DNA from: Helicobacter sp.
Lineage (GTDB): Bacteria > Campylobacterota > Campylobacteria > Campylobacterales > Helicobacteraceae
DNA: 50,533 bases
Direction of reading: 5' to 3'
NCBI RefSeq assembly: GCF_022770205.1
Contig: NZ_JALEIK010000022.1
Coordinates: 1 to 50,533 of the forward strand
Shown: positions 44,538 through 50,533 of the stretch, in pieces
Layout: every line of letters starts with the position of its first letter
How positions within the stretch are numbered: the first letter of the stretch is position 1
Translations under genes and position numbers: made by a program
Notes under the pieces: generated by a model
Told to the model about the DNA's origin: nothing
What the model saw: only the letters and a program-made list of their open reading frames with translations
Database searches by the model: none

Positions 44538-45687
44538 AGGTGATCTTTTTTAGCACTTTTGCTAAGTTTTCTAAGGCTTTGGATTCCATATTTGCCATCA
44601 AAGAAAAGCGCAAAAGAGCTTTATTTGGTGGCACGCTTGGCGTTTTAATCGCTGGAGCAAAATAGCCTTCCCTTGCAAGCATTTTTGAAAAATGCACCGC
44701 CCTTGCATTCTCTTTTAACACTAGGCTTATAATGTTGTAATCGCCTAAAACTTCATAGTCTAATTCTTGCTGTAAAAGAGCTTTAAAATCCTTGCTTAAG
44801 TTTGCTAAATGTGCCCTTTGTGCTTCTAGCTTAGGAAGTTCTAAAAAAGCAAAAAGCGTGCGTGCAAGATTGATAGGGGGCAAGGCAGTAGAATAAATTA
44901 AAGAACGCGCTGAATTTATAAAATAATCCTTAAAAACTCCATTACACAACACGCAAGCCCCCATTGATGATAGAGATTTGCCAAAGGTTAAGATTAAAAA
45001 ATCAATGTGTTCTAGCAAATCTAAATGCTTACAAAGCCCTAGCCCGTTTTGTCCAAAACTCCCAATGCTATGGGCTTCATCAATGTATAAATGCACATTC
45101 TTAAACTCCTTTTTTAACGCCACAAGTTTTTCCAAAGGCGCAAAATCCCCCTCCATACTAAAAAGCCCCTCGCTTAAAATTACAATCGCATCATAATGCT
45201 TTGTATTTTTAGCAAGCAAGGATTCTAGGGATTCCATATCATTGTGTAAAAAACGCTTAAAGCTAGGCTTTTTAAAATTTTTTAGCCCATCAATATGGCT
45301 TGCGTGGATGGATTTATCGGCGATAAAAAGCACATTTAGGGCATTAAGCGCATTTAGGATTCCAACATTTGCGTGGTAACCGCTATTAAAAAGCAAGGCT
45401 TCTTTGTTAAAAAGCATTTTTAAATGCGTCTCTAGTAGGCTATAAATTTCAAAGTTTCCACTAAGCAAGCGCGAAGAAGACGCACTAAAATGGCAATGCT
45501 CTTTAAAAAGAGCGGAATCTAAAAAGCGTGCATTAAAATCTGCATTGCTAGATAGCCCTAAATAATCATTGCTTGCAAGATTTAAAAGTGTGGAATTGTG
45601 TTTTTGTGGGGTTAGGGAGCGGAAGTTGGAATCCTTTTTTAAGCGTTGTAAATATTCTAGGGCTTTAGATTCCAAAGAATGTTGCAT
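44524..45687 (-). CDS. bioF: 8-amino-7-oxononanoate synthase BioF
   Basis: A 387-aa PLP enzyme: NDYLGLSS, LFNSGYHANVGIL, YIDEAHSIGSFGQNGLG, and the Schiff-base Lys in LTFGKSLSSMGA. It condenses pimeloyl-ACP with alanine. It begins at the carA stop (1-nt overlap), so biotin and pyrimidine/arginine genes share a transcript. Confidence 0.93.
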   Translation of the reverse strand: MQHSLESKALEYLQRLKKDSNFRSLTPQKHNSTLLNLASNDYLGLSSNADFNARFLDSALFKEHCHFSASSSRLLSGNFEIYSLLETHLKMLFNKEALLFNSGYHANVGILNALNALNVLFIADKSIHASHIDGLKNFKKPSFKRFLHNDMESLESLLAKNTKHYDAIVILSEGLFSMEGDFAPLEKLVALKKEFKNVHLYIDEAHSIGSFGQNGLGLCKHLDLLEHIDFLILTFGKSLSSMGACVLCNGVFKDYFINSARSLIYSTALPPINLARTLFAFLELPKLEAQRAHLANLSKDFKALLQQELDYEVLGDYNIISLVLKENARAVHFSKMLAREGYFAPAIKTPSVPPNKALLRFSLMANMESKALENLAKVLKKITYATL

Positions 45688-46826
45688 TATGCTTGCTTTA
45701 AAAGCGTGGCAAACTCTTTAAAAAGCATAGTTGATTCTAAAGGTCCCGGACTTGCTTCTGGATGGTGTTGAAAAGAGCAAATGAGAGCATTTTTATAACG
45801 CACTCCCTCAATCGTGCCATCAAAAAGATTGCGATGGGTAACTTCTGCGATTTCTACAATGGATTCTGGCACAGAGTAATTATGGTTTTGTACGGTGATT
45901 TCAATCTTGTTTGTGCGTAAGTTTTTCACAGGGTGGTTTCCGCCGTGGTGTCCAAACTTTAGCTTATAAGTGGGATAGCCTTGCGCAAGGGATAAAAGCT
46001 GATGCCCTAAGCAAATCGCAAAAAGTGGAATCTTTGCTTCAATTAAGGCTTTAATCTTAGCAATTTCTTGTGTTAAAACTTGTGGATCTCCTGGTCCATT
46101 AGATAAAAAGATTCCATCAAAATCACCTTTTGTAAAGCGTGCAATAAGCTCTTGTGCATTAAAACTATGGGGAATCACTTCTACGCTAAAGCCCGCATTG
46201 ACAAGCTGATTTAAAATGCTTCGCTTAATTCCAAAGTCAATGGCTAGGATTTTCCTTTGCGTTTTAGGCGTGGAATAATCCATTAAAGAGAAGTCAAAAT
46301 TCCCATTTGTGTGCTGATAAGGGGCTTTTGTGCTCACTTCTTTAATATAATTTATCTCTTCAATCCTAGGGCTATTTTGTAAAATCTCTTTTAATGCTTC
46401 CTTGTCTGTAATTTCTGTGGAAGCTACCATCATCATTGCACCACTCTTACGGAGTGTTTTGGTTAAAAAGCGCGTGTCAATCTCGCAAATCCCCATTGCA
46501 TTATGGCGTTTAAGAAGTGCGCTTAAACTCTCGCTTGCACGAAAATTTGAATAATTTTCATTATAGTGGCGGCATAAGATTCCTTTTGCAAAAACTCCGC
46601 GACTCTCCATATCTTGCGGATTTGTTCCTACAATTCCAATCTCTGGCATTGTAAAGCACACAAATTGTCCTGCATAGCTTGGATCTGTGGTGATTTCTTG
46701 GTAGCCTGTAAGAGAAGTATTAAAAACAAGTTCACCCACGCTTGTAATATCCGCACCAAAGGTTTTTGCTTGGAAAAAGATTCCATTTTCTAAGTAAATC
46801 CAAGCGTTTTTCAAAGGGGTTTGCAT
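45687..46826 (-). CDS. carA: Carbamoyl-phosphate synthase small subunit CarA
   Basis: A 379-aa glutamine amidotransferase subunit. The N-terminal domain (VGELVFNTSLTGYQEITTDPSY) precedes the GATase with nucleophile Cys in FAICLGHQLLSLA and His/Glu in SFQHHPEASPGP. It supplies ammonia to CarB for carbamoyl phosphate. CarB is not in the window. It overlaps the DUF507 stop by 1 nt. Confidence 0.95.
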   Translation of the reverse strand: MQTPLKNAWIYLENGIFFQAKTFGADITSVGELVFNTSLTGYQEITTDPSYAGQFVCFTMPEIGIVGTNPQDMESRGVFAKGILCRHYNENYSNFRASESLSALLKRHNAMGICEIDTRFLTKTLRKSGAMMMVASTEITDKEALKEILQNSPRIEEINYIKEVSTKAPYQHTNGNFDFSLMDYSTPKTQRKILAIDFGIKRSILNQLVNAGFSVEVIPHSFNAQELIARFTKGDFDGIFLSNGPGDPQVLTQEIAKIKALIEAKIPLFAICLGHQLLSLAQGYPTYKLKFGHHGGNHPVKNLRTNKIEITVQNHNYSVPESIVEIAEVTHRNLFDGTIEGVRYKNALICSFQHHPEASPGPLESTMLFKEFATLLKQA

Positions 46827-47377
46827 TATAGGAATCCTTTCTTTTTGAGCTCTTCTTGATAAAGCTTATCAAAGATTAAATCATATTCTTCACTGCCAAA
46901 GATGATTTTACGCTTATAATTTGCAATGCGTTCTTGCACAATGTCTTCAATCTGATTATACATTTTTGAGTAACCATTAATCGCTTTAAAAATCACATTT
47001 ACAATGCGTGTTTCAGAAGTGGCAGAGTCAATTAAATCTTCTTCAAAAAGCTCATTTAAAATTTTATGTGCTAAATTGTTATAGCGGTCTTCAAAGCTTA
47101 AAATGAAGTTTTCATTCTCTGCAAGCTTTTTCTTAATGCGCCAAAACAATTGGTGTTCATCAACTTGCATAAATTCAATTTCATCTAAATTTTCCTCTAG
47201 TAAATCTCTAGCCTTCTCTTCAATGCGTGCTTCTTCTTGGATATTCTCTGCAATGAATTTTTCTGCAACTTTTGCAATGCCTTCAATCCCGTGTAGAATG
47301 CTAACAAAGCCACAAGCGGATAAATCTAGTGCTATTTTATTTGCGATATAGGGTGCGTGTGCAAGTCTAAATTTCAT
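46826..47377 (-). CDS. DUF507 family protein
   Basis: A 183-aa acidic, helical protein: MKFRLAHAPYIANKIALDLS, then EEKARDLLEENLDEIEFMQV and LFDKLYQEELKKKGFL near the end. This matches DUF507, found in Campylobacterota and Aquificota and often next to carA, as here. No catalytic motif or signal peptide; the function is unknown. It leads the operon DUF507-carA-bioF-bioG-bioC. Confidence 0.8.
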   Translation of the reverse strand: MKFRLAHAPYIANKIALDLSACGFVSILHGIEGIAKVAEKFIAENIQEEARIEEKARDLLEENLDEIEFMQVDEHQLFWRIKKKLAENENFILSFEDRYNNLAHKILNELFEEDLIDSATSETRIVNVIFKAINGYSKMYNQIEDIVQERIANYKRKIIFGSEEYDLIFDKLYQEELKKKGFL

Positions 47378-47455
47378 AGCATACCTTTTATAATGGAGAT
47401 AAATTTTTGTGATTTTAGCGTTTTGTCGCTAAAAAATCGCTTTTTGTTAGATTTG

Positions 47456-48061
47456 TTATAGGATTTTGAAGGTTTGGATTTCTTGCTTTAAAGCAAGCGC
47501 ATTTTCTCTAAAACTTTGTGTGTTGTTAAAAATCTCAAAATGAGCGATTCTAACTTGTGCATAGTTTTGCAAAAAGGAATCCATTTCTAAATTTTGCTCC
47601 CCGCTAATCACTAAACATAAAAGCGCAATCCTACGCGCCTTTAAAGCCTGCAAACTTAATAAAATATGATTAATCCCGCCTAAATAATATCCTCCAACAA
47701 GCACGCAAGGGAGTTTAGAAGCCTCTAAATAATCAATCATACACATTTTTAAATCAAGCGGAGTAAAAAGCCCTCCTGCACTCTCAACCAAGAGATTTCG
47801 CGCCTGTGGAAGTGGAATTTCTAACCCCCTATAAAAAACCCCCTCCTTTTTCATCGCAATATGCGGGCTTGCAGGCGTTTGCAGGGTGATTCCATTAGGA
47901 TGGATTTTAGTCTTTGGAGAGAGGGTTTTGATTCTCTCACAATCTTGTGGAATCCCTGCTTGCACAAGCTTAAAATATTCTAAATTAAAAGCATAGCAAA
48001 GGGCGGCACTAACAGCAGTTTTCCCCACATCCGTGTGGCTTCCAGCGATGAAAATTTTCAC
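47456..48061 (-). CDS. bioD: Dethiobiotin synthetase BioD
   Basis: A 201-aa P-loop enzyme: FIAGSHTDVGKTAVSAALCY with the GxxxxxGKT motif, then LVESAGGLFTPLD. It closes the ureido ring of dethiobiotin using ATP and CO2. It directly follows trpS and is separated from the bioF/G/C operon by the 78-bp gap and three genes. BioA and BioB are not in the window. Confidence 0.92.
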   Translation of the reverse strand: MKIFIAGSHTDVGKTAVSAALCYAFNLEYFKLVQAGIPQDCERIKTLSPKTKIHPNGITLQTPASPHIAMKKEGVFYRGLEIPLPQARNLLVESAGGLFTPLDLKMCMIDYLEASKLPCVLVGGYYLGGINHILLSLQALKARRIALLCLVISGEQNLEMDSFLQNYAQVRIAHFEIFNNTQSFRENALALKQEIQTFKIL

Positions 48062-49057
48062 TCAAATTAACCCCATCTTCTCTTTTGCTTGTTTATAAGT
48101 TGCACTAGCGATTTTTTGGGCGTTTTGTGCGCCTTCTTCTAAGATTTTATGTAAATATTCTTGCTCTAAAATTAGCCTGTGATACTCTTCACGGATAGGA
48201 CGCAAGCCCTCAATCACCGCTTCAGCCACACGCTCTTTTAGGATTCCATATCCCTTTCCGCTAAATTCTTTTTCAATGCTATCCCTATCCTGCTTGCAAA
48301 AACATTGATAAATTGTTAGTAGATTAAACACGCCAGCACGCTCCTTATCAAAGGCGATGATACCTTCACTATCTGTTGTTGCCTTTTTAATCTTTTTTAA
48401 AATCACATCAGGCTCATCAATTAAGGCAATAGAATGGCTTGGTTTATCGCTTGAACTTTTACTCATCTTTTTAGTTGGGTCATCAAGCCCCATAATCCTA
48501 GCCCCTTCTTGTATAATCAAAGGTTCAGGCACAACAAAAATCTCTCCATAATCGCGGTTAAAACGCATTGCCGTATCGCGCGCTAGCTCAATATGTTGCT
48601 TCTGATCCTCCCCCACAGGCACAAACTTAGCCTTATAAAGCAAAATATCCGCACTCATTAAATTAGGATAGTTAAAAAGCCCTGCAAAAATGCTTTTAGG
48701 ATTCTTTTGGCTTTTGTCCTTAAATTGCGTCATACGGCTTAAATCACCCATTGGCGTGATACAAGTTAAAAGCCACGCTAAAGAAGTGTGTTCTTGCACT
48801 TCTGATTGGATAAACAGCGTAGATTCTTTAGGGCGGATTCCACAAGCAAGGAGCATTGCGCATAAACTATAGGTTTTCTCTCTTAGTATTTTTGGCTCTT
48901 GTGGAAGCGTAATTGCGTGAGAATTTACCACACAAAAGATATTTTCATAGGAATCTTGACGCTCTACCCAGTTTTTCACAGCCCCTAAGTAGTTTCCTAA
49001 ATGTATATTGCCTGTGGGTTGAATGCCTGAAAAGACGCGTGCTTTTTTCATCTCCAT
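48062..49057 (-). CDS. trpS: Tryptophanyl-tRNA synthetase
   Basis: A 331-aa class I synthetase: [20 protein letters not shown] (HIGH-type motif), AADILLYKA-like [16 protein letters not shown], and [13 protein letters not shown] 49057 has AAGGA 4 nt upstream; the ATG two codons later is less well spaced. It is co-transcribed with bioD, whose first codon follows the trpS stop without a gap. Confidence 0.94.
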   Translation of the reverse strand: MEMKKARVFSGIQPTGNIHLGNYLGAVKNWVERQDSYENIFCVVNSHAITLPQEPKILREKTYSLCAMLLACGIRPKESTLFIQSEVQEHTSLAWLLTCITPMGDLSRMTQFKDKSQKNPKSIFAGLFNYPNLMSADILLYKAKFVPVGEDQKQHIELARDTAMRFNRDYGEIFVVPEPLIIQEGARIMGLDDPTKKMSKSSSDKPSHSIALIDEPDVILKKIKKATTDSEGIIAFDKERAGVFNLLTIYQCFCKQDRDSIEKEFSGKGYGILKERVAEAVIEGLRPIREEYHRLILEQEYLHKILEEGAQNAQKIASATYKQAKEKMGLI

Positions 49058-49084
49058 AAAATCCTTAAATAAATTTAATGCAAA

Positions 49085-49090
49085 ATTATA
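49085..49090 (-). promoter_or_regulatory. Predicted -10 box for trpS
   Basis: TATAAT on the minus strand, 28 nt before ATG 49057. Likely drives trpS-bioD. Confidence 0.5.
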
Positions 49091-49176
49091 ACAACTTTAG
49101 CATTCATTTTAAGTTTATTTTTTACATTGATTTGGAATAATTACAACTTTGGTATTTTAAAACAAGGAGACATAGA

Positions 49177-50533
49177 ATGTTTGGTAACTTAAAATTAGGC
49201 ACGAGACTCTCTCTCTTATTGGCTATTATCGTTATTATATGTATGGGTGTGATGACTGCTGTGGTAGTTTCTATTAGCACATCTGTCCAAACTAAAGAAG
49301 CAAAAAAACTTTTACAAAATACTTCTTTAAGAGCGGCAAATGCTATCCAAGGCAAATTTAATCAAACTTTTGCATTTGCAGATACTTTGCGAAGCACTAT
49401 TGAAGCAACACTTAAATCTACGCCTGGCTATGTAATGCGCGAAGGGGATTTAATAGCAACAATTGTAGAAGAAACCCTAGATGCTGATAAGGATTCAGTT
49501 TTTATATATCTCTATCTTAAAAATATTAATTCAACACGCAATGGCACTATTCTTCCTAATGGAGATTTTTTACTGATTCTAGGAGACAATGATGTTGAAA
49601 ATCAAGGAGGGCTTTATCACATTCCTGCCTCAGAGACAATCTTAAACTTTGGAAGTGTGCAAAAGGCTTTACAAACAGGAAAACCAACCATTGGAGAGCC
49701 AACAATCCAAAATGTTGATGGACGCAAAGACAGATTAGTTGTTGGACTAAATGTTCCCATTCATGATATTAATGGCAGACCTGTAGGAGCTGTGGGTCTT
49801 GTTGTGGATTTAGAAGACATTGGAAATTGGGTAAATAGCCCTATTTTAAATGCTTTTGAAGGGGATTATCGCGTGGTGATGACAGAATCAGGAACAATCG
49901 GAACACATCCTAACTCTTCCTTTGTGTCTAAAAACATCTCAGAAATCAATCGTGATACTAAAACCATAGAAACCATTAAAAATGCTTCCTTAAGACACCA
50001 AAATGGTGTGTATGATTACAAAACAACAGATGGCAAAGAAGCACTTGTAGGGCTTTCTTCTTTTGGGGTTTATGATGCGGCAAATTGGACTGTGTTGTTT
50101 GTCGCTCCTTTAAAATCCATTTTACAGCCCGTACACACTCTTCAATATACAATCATTATTGGCGCGATTGTGTCCATCATAGTGATTCTAGTTTGTGTGT
50201 TCTTGTATATCAGAACTGCCGTTATTGGAAGATTACAAGTTGTATCTGGCTTGCTAACAAATTTCTTTAAATATCTTAATCACGAAACAAAAACTCCTCC
50301 TAATCTTGTTAAGCCAAAAGCAAATGATGAAATAGGAACTATGACAGCAGCGATTAATCGCAATATTGAAAGTGTGCAGGAAGGGTTAAGGAAAGACTCC
50401 CAAGCCATTGCTCAATCAGCAGAAACAGCTAAAGCAGTAGAGGATGGAGATTTAACAGCTAGAATTGTAGAGAATCCTCACAATCCACAATTAATAGAAT
50501 TAAAAAATGTGCTCAATAATATGTTAGATGTTT
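49177..50533 (+). CDS. Methyl-accepting chemotaxis protein, cut by window end
   Basis: An ORF open to the window edge (452 codons visible, no stop). AAGGAGA lies 6 nt before ATG 49177. An N-terminal transmembrane helix (about residues 10-34) is followed by a periplasmic dCache-type double PAS domain (about 40-310) with GLVVDLEDIGNWV and the second transmembrane helix near 330-352. A HAMP region then starts near 355-450, with DEIGTMTAAIN and NVLNNMLD. The signalling coiled coil must lie beyond the window. The ligand is unknown; dCache receptors of Campylobacterota often bind amino or organic acids. Confidence 0.9.
   Translation, partial: MFGNLKLGTRLSLLLAIIVIICMGVMTAVVVSISTSVQTKEAKKLLQNTSLRAANAIQGKFNQTFAFADTLRSTIEATLKSTPGYVMREGDLIATIVEETLDADKDSVFIYLYLKNINSTRNGTILPNGDFLLILGDNDVENQGGLYHIPASETILNFGSVQKALQTGKPTIGEPTIQNVDGRKDRLVVGLNVPIHDINGRPVGAVGLVVDLEDIGNWVNSPILNAFEGDYRVVMTESGTIGTHPNSSFVSKNISEINRDTKTIETIKNASLRHQNGVYDYKTTDGKEALVGLSSFGVYDAANWTVLFVAPLKSILQPVHTLQYTIIIGAIVSIIVILVCVFLYIRTAVIGRLQVVSGLLTNFFKYLNHETKTPPNLVKPKANDEIGTMTAAINRNIESVQEGLRKDSQAIAQSAETAKAVEDGDLTARIVENPHNPQLIELKNVLNNMLDV

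Noticed and set aside
1-50533. tRNA, rRNA, CRISPR array, insertion sequences
   Set aside because: I looked in the gaps between genes on both strands for T-loop-like and CCA-end patterns, repeated spacers and transposase motifs (DDE, HUH) and saw none.

Overview
The window looks like a Helicobacter-type Campylobacterota chromosome (my inference). It is AT-rich and its genes are tightly packed in short overlapping operons. Gene sets match that group: hemB-arsS-arsR followed by two small proteins, ubiX-flgA, GltX1, CarA next to a DUF507 protein, and a NapA-type Dps. Biotin synthesis uses BioC plus BioG, unlike H. pylori, which uses BioV, so an enterohepatic Helicobacter or close relative fits best. 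I see no rRNA, tRNA, transposase, phage gene or CRISPR array.

Layout. 0.2-3.8 kb (minus): ubiX, flgA, copA. 3.8-6.3 kb (plus): nrdB, a nitrilase-superfamily hydrolase, pcm. 6.3-9.8 kb (minus): a decayed queF, gltS, dps, moaA. 9.9-14.4 kb (plus): flhB, gatB, a decayed EI24-type membrane protein gene, dnaB. 14.4-17.9 kb (minus): a small unknown protein, lpxD, and acetolactate synthase small and large subunits. 18.2-23 kb (plus): gltX, a large WD40-repeat protein, ispG, with an HDOD gene facing them. 23.9-27.5 kb (plus): hldD-hldE-gmhA and a Cys-rich unknown. 27.5-32 kb (minus): cca, a frameshifted hpf, aroE, an SH3 membrane protein, purM. 32-39 kb (plus): ppk and a very large Type IIG restriction-modification gene. 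39-42.8 kb (minus): hemB, arsS, arsR with a structured leader, a CiaD-like protein, a TPR-like protein. 42.9-49 kb: a rhodanese (plus), then bioC, bioG, bioF, carA, DUF507, bioD, trpS (minus). 49.2 kb to the end (plus): a chemoreceptor cut by the window edge.

The most notable system is the Type IIG gene between ppk and hemB. It combines a PD-(D/E)xK nuclease, an N6-adenine methylase and a target-recognition region. It ends at a G11 tract, directly followed in another frame by a second half target-recognition domain. A G10 tract would fuse the two, so slippage may switch DNA specificity rather than simply turning the enzyme off.

Two other signals stand out. The 8-mer TGGAATCC/GGATTCCA occurs about 40 times, in several reading frames and as inverted pairs forming intergenic hairpins; this resembles uptake sequences. 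The arsR messenger has a roughly 200-nt leader with five predicted hairpins, one of which covers the arsR ribosome binding site.

Three genes are broken (queF, the EI24-type gene, hpf). The nonsense codon in queF and the internal deletion in the EI24-type gene argue for real decay there. The single shift in hpf could be a sequencing error.
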